A stretch of 64,000 nt of DNA from JBCBWG01 sp964579305 (GTDB lineage: Bacteria > Pseudomonadota > Alphaproteobacteria > Rhizobiales > Hyphomicrobiaceae). Location: the NCBI GenBank assembly GCA_964579305.1, contig CAZOGY010000002.1:1-64000 (forward strand). Direction: 5' to 3'. Position numbers and translations under genes: made by a program. Position 1 is the stretch's first letter; each line of letters starts with the position of its first letter. This document shows, piece after piece, positions 8,387-17,157 of this stretch. The notes beneath the pieces were generated by a model that saw only the letters and a program-made list of their open reading frames with translations, searched no databases and was not told where the DNA came from.

Positions 8387-9664
8387 ATGTCCACGCCCCA
8401 TGTGCCCGCCAAAGCTCAAGCTTCACTGTCCACGCGCGCCAAAATTCCGGCGGCGACCATGCGCGCCGTTGTTGCGCTTGGTATTACGCAGATCATTGCC
8501 TGGGGTACGTCGTTTTACGTGCTCGGCGTGCTTGGCCATGCCATCGTTGCCGATACCGGATGGTCGTCTGAGTTGGTCTTTGGCGGATTTACCGGTGCCG
8601 TCCTGATGTCATCGGCAATTTCAAGCCCAGCCGGCTGGGCGCTCGATCGCTTTGGTGCGCGCAGAGTAATGGCTGCAGGCTTTGTGTGCCTGCCGCTTGC
8701 GCTGGCCGCGCTTGCCATGGCTGTCAGCCCGGCAACCTATATGGCGGCGTGGATTGCCACCGGCATCGGCATGCGGCTGACCCTATACGACGCAGCCTTC
8801 GCAGCACTCGTTCAAGTCGACGCCACCAATGGCCGGCGCGCGATTGCCTATTTGACGCTGTTTGGTGGTTTCGCCTCGACGGTCGGCTGGCTCGTTGGCC
8901 ATGCGCTGGCGCAGGAGTACGGCTGGCGCGGCACGCTTGCGATCTTTGCTGCTGTTAATCTGGCCGCCTGCCTGCCTCTGGTCTGGTTTGGCGTACCAGC
9001 GCCTGAGAAATCAGAGCCAGATCGGGGCAGTGCGGCCAACGATGGCACTTCGAACAACCCAGCCCAGGCGCCGGCCGAAGGGTTGACTGGCCGGGCCAAG
9101 CTGATCGCGCTTGGGCTTTTTTCGCTTGTGATGTCTGCCAACGCGATCGTGTTCGGCGTGGGCGCGATCCACCTTGTCAGCCTGATTGAAAATGCTGGGG
9201 TCGGGCTTACTGCCGCAGTCGGGATCGCATCGCTGAAAGGTATTGCCCAGGTCGGCGGGCGCGTCCTCGATCTTGCTTTCGGCCATCACCTTTCGCCGAT
9301 GATGCTCGGCCGTGTGGCGATCGCTCTGGTGCCGATTTCGTTTGGCGTGCTGCTCGCCACCGCAGGGCCGGTCGCCGCGACGGTCTTTGTCTTGCTGTTT
9401 GGTTTGTCGAACGGGTTGGTGACGATCGTGCGCGGTGCGGTTCCGCTCGCGCTATTTGGAGCGCGCGGCTACGGCACGATACTCGGCCTGCTCGCGACGC
9501 CGGTCCTGTTGTTCAATGCGCTGGCGCCGCTTGGATTTACGGTGCTGGTCGAGCGTGCCGGCATGGCCGCAACAGCGTGGGTGCTGTTTGCCATCGGCCT
9601 TGCCGCAAGCGTCTCGATGGAAGTGCTGGCGACGTGGGTGCGGCGGCGGGCGCGGCCGCAGTGA
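8387..9664 (+). CDS. MFS transporter
   Basis: 425 aa, with the start taken at ATG 8387 because the upstream in-frame start is a TTG at 8369. About twelve hydrophobic segments are visible. Between the second and third lies the MFS signature GWALDRFGARRVMAAG. A polar central loop with PDRGS and AQAPAEG separates the two six-helix halves. The Pro/Gly-rich packing of helices resembles the monocarboxylate/oxalate-type branch, but the substrate is not clear. Its TGA overlaps a palindrome TGATCA shared with the stop of the convergent TIR gene, so there is no intergenic base. Confidence 0.9.
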   Translation: MSTPHVPAKAQASLSTRAKIPAATMRAVVALGITQIIAWGTSFYVLGVLGHAIVADTGWSSELVFGGFTGAVLMSSAISSPAGWALDRFGARRVMAAGFVCLPLALAALAMAVSPATYMAAWIATGIGMRLTLYDAAFAALVQVDATNGRRAIAYLTLFGGFASTVGWLVGHALAQEYGWRGTLAIFAAVNLAACLPLVWFGVPAPEKSEPDRGSAANDGTSNNPAQAPAEGLTGRAKLIALGLFSLVMSANAIVFGVGAIHLVSLIENAGVGLTAAVGIASLKGIAQVGGRVLDLAFGHHLSPMMLGRVAIALVPISFGVLLATAGPVAATVFVLLFGLSNGLVTIVRGAVPLALFGARGYGTILGLLATPVLLFNALAPLGFTVLVERAGMAATAWVLFAIGLAASVSMEVLATWVRRRARPQ

Positions 9665-10069
9665 TCACGCGGCCGATGGGAGTTCTTCGAGCCTCTGGAG
9701 AATTGGCTTGACGCTATCTGCGACCGCCCTTGGGTCGAAGCGTTCTCTGGCCAAGGTCGAAAGCTCGCTTGGCAAGTCCTCCGCACGGTGTCGATTGGAA
9801 TACAATAGGAGGGCCGGTTTGCCGACCGCGTCGGCGAAGCCTAGTTCATAGCTCATCCAGCTGGAGCTGGCAGATTCCGTGGTGCCAACGAGCGCCAGGA
9901 TCAAATCAGCGGAGCGGACTGCATCCATCACGGCCGTGCGCCAATTCTCGCCAGGCTTCACGTCTGATTTGTCCATCCATACACTGACACCAACCTGCTC
10001 AAGTGCCGCGCGCAGTTCTTCTGCCAACTTCGAATCGCGCTGATGGTACGAGATGAAAACCTTGCTCAT
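9665..10069 (-). CDS. stand-alone TIR-domain protein (second of tandem pair)
   Basis: 134 aa, essentially one TIR domain. It begins KVFISYHQRDSKLAEEL (box 1) and continues with VWMDKSDVKPGENW (BB-loop region) and ADLILALVGTTESASSSW. The SSWMSYELG segment places a Glu at residue 75, where TIR NADases keep their catalytic Glu. There is no effector, TM or coiled-coil domain. It starts 3 bp after the stop of the preceding TIR gene, so the two are almost certainly co-transcribed. Bacterial TIR proteins of this kind hydrolyse NAD or make cyclic ADP-ribose signals, often in antiphage defence; that role is inferred here. The sequence is clearly different from its neighbour, so this is not a simple recent duplication. 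Confidence 0.88.
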   Translation of the reverse strand: MSKVFISYHQRDSKLAEELRAALEQVGVSVWMDKSDVKPGENWRTAVMDAVRSADLILALVGTTESASSSWMSYELGFADAVGKPALLLYSNRHRAEDLPSELSTLARERFDPRAVADSVKPILQRLEELPSAA

Positions 10070-10072
10070 AGC

Positions 10073-10495
10073 TCATTTCACCCTTCGCTTCAGGCTTCGC
10101 AGGTACGTCTCGAATGAATTGAGCTCAATAATATTCAGATCCTCAAGTGGGCCAAGCCCATCGGCCTCCGCCTCGAAGTCGGCGATCGTCACGCCGTAAA
10201 ACACGCATACGATACGCTTTTCTAAGGCATCGGCCATGCCAATTTCGTGTCTGACCCAAGCCCGGCGCATGGACCAGGGCGCAAAGAACGCAACGAGTTC
10301 GGCGCAGTTCGGCAACTCCTCCCTGATCCGGGCTTTGAAATTGTCACCCGGCGCGATGTCGCGACGATCGAGGAAAGTGGTTGCGCCACAATCTTCGATA
10401 CATCGCGACAACTGCTCTGCGATCCAAATGTCGTCGCCGGCATGTGAGATAAACACGCGGTAATTGGATCGCTTCCGGGCGGGTCTGCGCGCCAT
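10073..10495 (-). CDS. stand-alone TIR-domain protein (first of tandem pair)
   Basis: 140 aa. A basic N-terminal tail (ARRPARKRSN) precedes a TIR domain: YRVFISHAGDDIWIAEQL, then FLDRRDIAPGDNF in the BB-loop region, then ELVAFFAPWSMRRAWVRHE, with Glu84 at the NADase catalytic position. The C-terminus ends in a basic helix (YLRSLKRRVK). The ATG at 10495 lies 6 bp after the pepF stop on the same strand and has no clear SD of its own, which suggests translational coupling to pepF. The two TIR proteins share the fold but few residues, so they may be partners rather than duplicates. NADase or signalling activity is inferred. Confidence 0.88.
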   Translation of the reverse strand: MARRPARKRSNYRVFISHAGDDIWIAEQLSRCIEDCGATTFLDRRDIAPGDNFKARIREELPNCAELVAFFAPWSMRRAWVRHEIGMADALEKRIVCVFYGVTIADFEAEADGLGPLEDLNIIELNSFETYLRSLKRRVK

Positions 10496-10501
10496 GTCGC
10501 G

Positions 10502-12301
10502 TCAGCCGTCCATTGCCTCAAGCTCGTCGATGAGCCCTTCGATGACGCTGAGGCCCTTGTGCCAGAAGGCAGGGTCGGACGCGTCGAGACCGAACGGCGC
10601 AAGCAGCTCTGAATGGTGCTTGGAGCCGCCGGCTTTGAGCATGTCGAAGTATTTGTCGACGAAGCCGGGATGGGCGTCTTCATAAAGTGCATATAGCGAG
10701 TTCACCAGGCAGTCGCCGAAGGCATAGGCGTAGACGTAGAACGGTGAGTGGATGAAGTGGGGCACATAGGCCCAGAACATCTCATAGCCTGGCTTCAGTT
10801 CGATTGCTGGGCCGAGGCTCTCGCCCTGGACGCTCATCCAGGCTTCACCGATCTGGTCTGAGGTCAGTTCGCCATCGCGGCGGGCCAAGTGCACCTTGCG
10901 CTCGAACTGGTAGAACGCGATCTGGCGCACGACCGTGTTGATCATGTCCTCGACCTTGCCGGCGAGCAGGGCCTTGCGTTCCTTCGGGTCGGTGGTCTCG
11001 GCCAACAGCGCCTTGAACGTGAGCATTTCACCGAAAACCGAGGCCGTCTCGGCGAGCGTAAGCGGCGTATACGACAGGATGAGACCCTGCTTTGCCGCCA
11101 GACGTTGGTGCACGCCGTGGCCCAACTCATGGGCGAGCGTCATCACATCACGTGATTTGCCCTGGTAGTTGAGCATCACGTAGGGGTGCACGGACGGCAC
11201 GGTCGGGTGTGCGAACGCGCCGGCGCCCTTGCCTGGGCGCGTCGGTGCATCAATCCAGCGATCATCGAAGAAGGGCCGCGCGAGGTCCGCCATTTCCGGC
11301 GCAAAACCCGCATAGGCGTTCAGAACAATGTCTTTGGCCTCTGGCCAGGCGATCACGCGCTCTGGCTTTTCGGGCAGCGGCGCGTTGCGGTCCCAATGCG
11401 CGAGCTTGTCCATGCCCAGCCATTTCGCCTTCATCGCGTAGTAGCGATGCGAAATGCGCGGATAGCTTTCGCGCACTGCCGTCAGCAGGGCTTCGACGAC
11501 TGGAGCTTCGACGCGGTTGGCCAGGTGCCGGCTGTCGGCGATGTCCTTGAAGCCGCGCCAGCGGTCTGAAATCTCCTTGTCTTTGGCGAGCGTGTTGGTG
11601 ATCAGCGTGAACAGCCGAATGTTATCGCCAAGCGTCTTTGCAAGCGCGTCGGAGGCGGCTTTACGCTTTGCGCCATCCTTGTCGGAGAGCAAATTCAAGG
11701 TCGGCTCGAGCGAAAGCGGTTCGGCTTCGCCATCCACCTGGAACTTGAGGCCGGACATTGTCTCATCGAACAGGCGGTTGAACGCCCCGCGCGATGTCTG
11801 CGATTTGTCGTGGAACAATTCCTCAAGCTTTTCGTCGAGCTGAAAGGGCTTTTCCTTGCGCAACTCCTTGAAATAGGGGCGATAACGGGAAAGTCCCTCG
11901 CTTGCCGACATGGCCGCTTCCAGCGCTTCGTCGGTGAGCTGATTGAGTTCGAGCTCGAAGAATATGAAGTGGGCCGAGATATCCGTCAGCTTGCCTTGGA
12001 TATCGCCAAAGAATTTGACCCGGGCTGCATCTTGCTGGTTGCCGACGTAGTGCAAAAACGCGAAAGCGCCGATTCGGCCCATGGTCTCCGACGTGGCCTC
12101 AAAAGTTTCGATCGCTTTCAGCAGCGTCGCGGCGTCTGCGTCAGCAAGCTTGCCCTGATACGCGGACTTGAAGGCTTCAGCGGCGGCCTTCACGCGGTCT
12201 AGATCAGCCGACAGTTCCGGTGCGGCAGGCCCAGCGTAGAGATCGGCCAGGTTCCATTCGGGCAGGTCGCCGAGGTCTTTGGTGTCTGCGGCAGCGCTCA
12301 T
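10502..12301 (-). CDS. pepF: oligoendopeptidase F (M3 family zinc peptidase)
   Basis: 599 aa. ATG 12301 has AAGGAAA about ten bases upstream. The zinc site is clear: AHELGHGVHQRLA with HELGH at 391-395, followed by the third-ligand region LAETASVFGEM near 417. The N-terminus (DLPEWNLADLYAG) and the HFIHSPFYVYAYAFG segment are typical of PepF in the M3B group. The enzyme cleaves oligopeptides of roughly 7-17 residues in the cytoplasm. It is the first gene of an apparent pepF-TIR-TIR operon with 6-bp and 3-bp gaps. Whether the peptidase works with the TIR proteins or only shares the promoter is open. Confidence 0.93.
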   Translation of the reverse strand: MSAAADTKDLGDLPEWNLADLYAGPAAPELSADLDRVKAAAEAFKSAYQGKLADADAATLLKAIETFEATSETMGRIGAFAFLHYVGNQQDAARVKFFGDIQGKLTDISAHFIFFELELNQLTDEALEAAMSASEGLSRYRPYFKELRKEKPFQLDEKLEELFHDKSQTSRGAFNRLFDETMSGLKFQVDGEAEPLSLEPTLNLLSDKDGAKRKAASDALAKTLGDNIRLFTLITNTLAKDKEISDRWRGFKDIADSRHLANRVEAPVVEALLTAVRESYPRISHRYYAMKAKWLGMDKLAHWDRNAPLPEKPERVIAWPEAKDIVLNAYAGFAPEMADLARPFFDDRWIDAPTRPGKGAGAFAHPTVPSVHPYVMLNYQGKSRDVMTLAHELGHGVHQRLAAKQGLILSYTPLTLAETASVFGEMLTFKALLAETTDPKERKALLAGKVEDMINTVVRQIAFYQFERKVHLARRDGELTSDQIGEAWMSVQGESLGPAIELKPGYEMFWAYVPHFIHSPFYVYAYAFGDCLVNSLYALYEDAHPGFVDKYFDMLKAGGSKHHSELLAPFGLDASDPAFWHKGLSVIEGLIDELEAMDG

Positions 12302-12711
12302 GGTGGTGGTTTTCCTTGCTCGGATGTTTTGGGTTCGACTGGCTTGCGGTTTTGTCGTGCGCACAACTTGGACGCTTGCGGCGGGCAGTTCCAGTGGGCG
12401 GGGCGTCATGTCCGGCGACGCGATCGTAACAGGCGGCACGGGCGTTACTCAGCGAGGCAATCGCCAGGTCTTTGCGGGCGTTCATGTGTTCGGCGGCGAA
12501 GTCCCGCTCAGAGCGACATGCTTGGCTGAGGGAAACAGCATCATCATGACGCCCTGCGTAAGAGGGCGTTTACCGATCTGGGGCAGTGTGTTGCGGCTGG
12601 CGGCGATCAGATCGATCGCACGTCATGCGCCGGATCGCTGTCGGTTGGCCTGCAGTTGCGGGCTTCGTCACACGCTTCCGGGGGCTCAGTTTGCGTTGCG
12701 TAGAGTACATC
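12302..12711. promoter_or_regulatory. divergent promoter region between pepF and the sigma-54 activator
   Basis: 410 bp between divergent genes, with no supportable CDS. It must carry the promoter of the pepF-TIR-TIR unit and of the response regulator. A 7-bp inverted repeat ACGCCCT/AGGGCGT (12549-12555 and 12563-12569, 7-nt loop) is the only clear structure. No convincing -24/-12 sigma-54 site was found. Confidence 0.4.
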
Positions 12712-14217
12712 ATGGTCAAACGCGTATTGATCGTCGACGACGATCCGGTCCAGCGCCGCATTCTCGATGCGGCGATTTCTCGCCTCGGTTATGAAACCAA
12801 GCTGGCTGAGACCGGCGAACAGGCCATCGAGATTCTCACCGACAATGGCCGTCATCGCATCGCACTGGCGCTGCTCGATCTTGTTATGCCCGAAACCGAT
12901 GGCATGGCCGTACTGGAGCGTCTGCGCGGTTGCGCCGACGTGCCGCCCGTGATCGTGCAAACGGCACACGGCTCGATCGACGCTGCCATCAAGGCGATGC
13001 AGGCGGGCGCGGTCGACTTCGTGATCAAACCCGCTAGCCCCGAGCGGCTTGAGGTCTCTATCAAGAGCGCGCTCAAGATCCAGGCGCTCTCGGGCGAGAT
13101 AAGCCGGCTCAAGAAGAAGGTCGAAGGCAATCTGACCTTCAACGACCTGATCGGCTCCGGCACTTCGATGGCACGGGTGGTCGAGCTTGGGCGGCGGGCC
13201 GCTGCGTCGAATATTCCCGTCTTGATTGAAGGTGAGTCCGGCGTCGGCAAGGAGCTGATCGCGCGCGCGGTCCAGGGCGAAAGCGAACGTGCCGGCCGGC
13301 CATTCGTCACCGTGAACTGCGGTGCGATCCCCGAAAACCTCGTAGAAAGCATCCTGTTTGGGCACGAGAAGGGCTCGTTCACCGGGGCGACGGACAAGCG
13401 GATCGGCAAGTTTCAGGAAGCCGACGGCGGGACACTGTTCCTCGACGAGGTCGGCGAATTGCCACTGGATGTCCAGGTGAAGCTGCTGCGTGCGCTCCAG
13501 GAGGGCGAGGTCGATCCGGTTGGCGGAAAGAAGCCGATCAAGGTCGATTTCCGGCTTATTTCGGCAACCAACCGCGACATGATCCAGCGCGTGAAGGATG
13601 GCCACTTCCGGGAAGATCTGTATTACCGTTTGAATGTTTTCCCGATTTGGGTGCCAAGCCTCAAGGACCGCCTGGAGGACATTCCGGATCTCGCGGCTCA
13701 CTTCCTGGCTCGATTTGCCGCTGAAGAGGGCAAGCGGATTGAAGGGCTGGACGAGGCGGCGACCGCACTGCTGAAGGCCTACAGTTGGCCTGGGAATGTG
13801 CGTCAACTGGAAAACGCGGTTTTTCGCGCGGTGGTTCTTGCCGATGGCTCTCAGCTCACCGTCAGTGAATTTCCCCAGATCGCAGCCCACGTCGAAGGTT
13901 TCAACGCCGACATTCCAGTCGCACCGGCTGCGGTCGACAAGGCCTATACCGGTCCTGCCGTGATCGGCGCCGACAAATCGATCCCGCAAACGGTGACACT
14001 TACCGACCGCGGCTCGTCGACCGGTGCCCTGGGCATTCCAGCAGTCAATGAGACCGGCGACATCCGCTCGCTCGATGCGATTGAGGCCGATATGATCCGC
14101 TTGGCGCTCGGCCGCTATCGCGGGCATATGACGGAAGTCGCAAAACGCCTCGGTATTGGGCGATCGACGCTGTACCGGAAAATGCAGGCCTACGGACTGG
14201 AATCGCAAGCCAACTGA
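12712..14217 (+). CDS. NtrC-family sigma-54-dependent response regulator
   Basis: 501 aa from ATG 12712; the longer frame adds a non-family leader. The receiver domain (1-120) has VDDD at 8-11, phospho-acceptor Asp56 in LLDLVMP, and Lys106. The AAA+ domain (about 143-375) has Walker A GESGVGK (174-180), the sigma-54 contact loop GSFTGA (221-226; GAFTGA is usual) and Walker B TLFLDEVGEL. A linker of about 70 residues leads to a Fis-type helix-turn-helix (VAKRLGIGRSTLYRKM) at the C-terminus. Such proteins activate RNA polymerase-sigma-54 after phosphorylation. No histidine kinase gene is adjacent, so the partner and regulon are unknown. Confidence 0.93.
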   Translation: MVKRVLIVDDDPVQRRILDAAISRLGYETKLAETGEQAIEILTDNGRHRIALALLDLVMPETDGMAVLERLRGCADVPPVIVQTAHGSIDAAIKAMQAGAVDFVIKPASPERLEVSIKSALKIQALSGEISRLKKKVEGNLTFNDLIGSGTSMARVVELGRRAAASNIPVLIEGESGVGKELIARAVQGESERAGRPFVTVNCGAIPENLVESILFGHEKGSFTGATDKRIGKFQEADGGTLFLDEVGELPLDVQVKLLRALQEGEVDPVGGKKPIKVDFRLISATNRDMIQRVKDGHFREDLYYRLNVFPIWVPSLKDRLEDIPDLAAHFLARFAAEEGKRIEGLDEAATALLKAYSWPGNVRQLENAVFRAVVLADGSQLTVSEFPQIAAHVEGFNADIPVAPAAVDKAYTGPAVIGADKSIPQTVTLTDRGSSTGALGIPAVNETGDIRSLDAIEADMIRLALGRYRGHMTEVAKRLGIGRSTLYRKMQAYGLESQAN

Positions 14218-14436
14218 CGTTTCGGCCCGCGGCCGGTGCGCGTGCTGCGATTGCGCGCACCGCGCGCTTGCCACGTGCCGCGACCGGCAAACTGGCGCAT
14301 CATCCCGCAGCGCGCGCAATTTTCGGCCGTTTTTTCAACCTGACTGCCACACTCACGATTTTTTTGTCGCGATCGCTCTCGCACCATCGACCGTCCGCGG
14401 TTATCTCAATGCAACCATTAGGCTGGGGATGATCTC

Positions 14437-16917
14437 ATGACGCGTGTGAAGCTTGCGTTCGCGATTGCATTTTCGACGGCTTTGCTTGGCGCACTATCGC
14501 CCGCGGCCGCTGAGCCGGAAACCGTGCCCGGCGACCAGGTGCCTGCGGCCAGGCCCAACGGACCAGCAGTTACGCAGCAATCGAGCCAGAGCGTGCGTGT
14601 TGTGCCCCATACGGCCGAAGCGCCAGATGGCGCCGTTGCTGGTGTCACGGCCGATCAGATGCCGAATGATGCCGCGGGAGCGAACGCGGCTGCGGCACCA
14701 TCGGGCGACAACGCTATGGCGACCGCAAGCGCGCAACCTGCACCGCGCGAGCCAGCACAGCAGCCGACGACTACGGCGGCCAACGCTCAACCCCAAGATG
14801 CAAATGCTGGCATGAATGGGGGCGATGCGGCGCAGCCGGAAAATCCTCCAGAGGCGGCGTCGGCACCGCGTTCGGGCCAGCAAGCTGCGAACGCGCCAGC
14901 GCCCAAGCCGCAGTCGAATGATGCCGGCCAGCCAAACGCTGACAACGCCACGCCTGGGCCAGACGCGGAAATCGCGGATGGGGCGCCCGTCGCTGACACT
15001 GGCAATCGCGACGGCGCTGCTCCAGCCGATGCGGCCCCTGCCCCGCAAACGGGGAATGCGGCGCGACCTGTAATCCCGGCACCAGCGCGACAAGCGCTAT
15101 CCGGCCAGCCTGGGCAGAGTGAGCCAAAACCCGTCGCGCGGGGGAACCCGGACGCAAACAACGCAAACGACGCAGTTAACGCCGCGCCGGACGCAAACGT
15201 GGCCAGTAACGACACAACGGATCGCAATCCTGCGCCGGCGCCGGCTGGCGACGGAGACCAGGACACGGCGCAAGCCGGCGCTGACGGTGACTCGGGTGCA
15301 AACGCGGAACCTGAGGTGGCTATCGCCGATATCTCTGAGCGGATCAGTCGGCGCAGGCGCCCGGGCAGTGACCACGATAAGAAGGCCTACAAGGCGATCG
15401 CAACGTTCTATGCCGGTCGCGAGAACCTGCCTTTGTTCGTTGCTCAAAACGATTTATCGGCAGCGGGCCGGGCTGCGTTGACGGAAATGGCAGCGGCCAA
15501 ATCGTGGGGCCTCGATCCGAACGACTTTAAGGTCCGCGTGCCAGGCGATGAGATGCGCGACCTTGACGAGAACGCGCGCGCGGATCTCGAAATCGCGGTC
15601 GCGCTGGCGGTCTTGAAATACGCCTATCACGCGCGCGGTGGCCGGATTGATCCCTCCGATCTTTCCTATGACATCGATCGCGAGCGGCCGCTTAAGGATC
15701 CAGAGACCGTTCTGGGGGAATTGGCGGACGCAAGCGATACGGCAGCCTATCTGCGCAGCCTGCATCCAAAGGCCCGCCAGTTCCATCTTCTGCGCGCTGC
15801 ATATCAGCGCCTCACGACCGAGCCTGATAAGCGCCAGCTTCCGACCATTGATGAAGCGGGCTACGCGAAAGCAGCAAGAGCAGCACAGGACGCGGGGCTG
15901 CCGCCGCCGCCAAGGCCAAACTTCGTCAAACGGGCACGCAAACGGCCATCGAACGCCAAACTTGCACAGCGTATCGTGCGCAATATGGAAATGTGGCGCT
16001 GGATGCCGGAGGATTTGGGCGAGACGTATGTCATCGTCAACATTCCAGAATACACGTCTCACCTGATTGAGAATGGGCGCGAGGTTTGGCGCGAGCGGGT
16101 GATTGTCGGCAAAATCAAGAACCAGACGCCGCTGTTTTCCGATGAAATGGAACTGGTCGTTTTCAACCCGCTTTGGCACGTCCCAAATTCGATCAAGGTC
16201 AAAGAGCTTTTGCCGGGCTTATTGCGCGGCGGTGACCCGGTGAGCCGGCAGGGCCTGAAAATGAAGCTCGGTTCGCGCGAGCTCAACCCGCGCTCGGTCA
16301 ACTGGGCCAAGGTGGATATCCGAAACGTCCACGTGTTCCAGCCGTCCGGCCCACGCAATGCGCTTGGCCAGATGAAGTTTCTTTTTCCAAATAAGCACGC
16401 CGTCTATATGCACGACACGCCGTCGCGGCAGCTATTTTCGCGTGACCGTCGTGCGTTCAGCCACGGTTGCGTGCGCACGCGCAATCCACTGTCATTTGCG
16501 GTACAAATGCTGCGGATCGGAAAAGGCTGGTCTGAAAGTAAAACGAAGGCTGTATTCCGGTCATCGTCGGAAAACAACGAAATCCGGCTTGATCGCAAAA
16601 TCCCAGTTCATGTCGCGTATTTTACGGCATGGGCCGATGAGAAAAGTGGTCAAGTCCGCTTTTATGACGACATTTACCGCCACGAAAGGCATGTCCAATA
16701 TGCTTTCGATGGCAAGACGCACTTGATCGTCAAAACAAAGCCGAATGTGAATGCCGACTTGCAGCGCATTCGCGCAACGCTTGTTCAGTCGCGCAAGCCG
16801 CAACAGCCGACGTTCTTCGGCCTGTTCGGCGGGTCCGGCAATGGCGGCACGTCGACGTCGCAAGGCTCTGGCAGCTCGAATGCGGGCTGGCGGCGTGACG
16901 CGCTGAACATGGACTAA
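14437..16917 (+). CDS. L,D-transpeptidase (YcbB-like) with long low-complexity N-terminal region
   Basis: 826 aa. The signal peptide ends near residue 24 (LSPAAAEPE). Residues about 25-290 are almost wholly Ala, Pro, Asn, Asp, Gln and Gly and are presumably disordered. The conserved part (about 300-760) includes a DPNDFKV scaffold segment and the YkuD catalytic region, with ETYVIVNIPEYTSHLIENG and the active-site motif SHGCVRTRNP (Cys678). The enzyme forms 3-3 peptide cross-links in peptidoglycan in the periplasm. The start has GGGGATG upstream. The next gene is also a cell-wall enzyme, so the two probably act in the same process. Confidence 0.92.
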   Translation: MTRVKLAFAIAFSTALLGALSPAAAEPETVPGDQVPAARPNGPAVTQQSSQSVRVVPHTAEAPDGAVAGVTADQMPNDAAGANAAAAPSGDNAMATASAQPAPREPAQQPTTTAANAQPQDANAGMNGGDAAQPENPPEAASAPRSGQQAANAPAPKPQSNDAGQPNADNATPGPDAEIADGAPVADTGNRDGAAPADAAPAPQTGNAARPVIPAPARQALSGQPGQSEPKPVARGNPDANNANDAVNAAPDANVASNDTTDRNPAPAPAGDGDQDTAQAGADGDSGANAEPEVAIADISERISRRRRPGSDHDKKAYKAIATFYAGRENLPLFVAQNDLSAAGRAALTEMAAAKSWGLDPNDFKVRVPGDEMRDLDENARADLEIAVALAVLKYAYHARGGRIDPSDLSYDIDRERPLKDPETVLGELADASDTAAYLRSLHPKARQFHLLRAAYQRLTTEPDKRQLPTIDEAGYAKAARAAQDAGLPPPPRPNFVKRARKRPSNAKLAQRIVRNMEMWRWMPEDLGETYVIVNIPEYTSHLIENGREVWRERVIVGKIKNQTPLFSDEMELVVFNPLWHVPNSIKVKELLPGLLRGGDPVSRQGLKMKLGSRELNPRSVNWAKVDIRNVHVFQPSGPRNALGQMKFLFPNKHAVYMHDTPSRQLFSRDRRAFSHGCVRTRNPLSFAVQMLRIGKGWSESKTKAVFRSSSENNEIRLDRKIPVHVAYFTAWADEKSGQVRFYDDIYRHERHVQYAFDGKTHLIVKTKPNVNADLQRIRATLVQSRKPQQPTFFGLFGGSGNGGTSTSQGSGSSNAGWRRDALNMD

Positions 16918-16921
16918 TGCG

Positions 16922-16937
16922 CCAGCGATAGCGCTGG
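16922..16937 (+). terminator. small hairpin after the L,D-transpeptidase gene
   Basis: CCAGCG-ATAG-CGCTGG forms a 6-bp stem with a 4-nt loop starting five bases after the stop codon. No T-run follows, so it is at best a weak or rho-assisted transcript end. Confidence 0.3.
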
Positions 16938-17157
16938 ACTTTGCAATCGCGGCTGCGCGTGCCGGCGCTGAGATGCGGCGGTCGAAAGGTGCGCGGACCC
17001 TGCGCCGCCGACTCGCCGTCTGGCGCCGCGGCCATGATGACGATCAACGACACCGAGCGGCGTGTTGGGCTCTTTAGGGCGTGACAAGCCGCATCCTGCT
17101 GCTTGCCCCATCGTCCTGCCACAGTTGCAGGCAATCCAACGCTTGGGGGACGGACGC

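Noticed and set aside
12607..14319. 570-aa minus-strand ORF opposite the sigma-54 activator
   Set aside because: It is the antisense shadow of a gene with complete family motifs. The His/Arg-rich translation resembles no protein.
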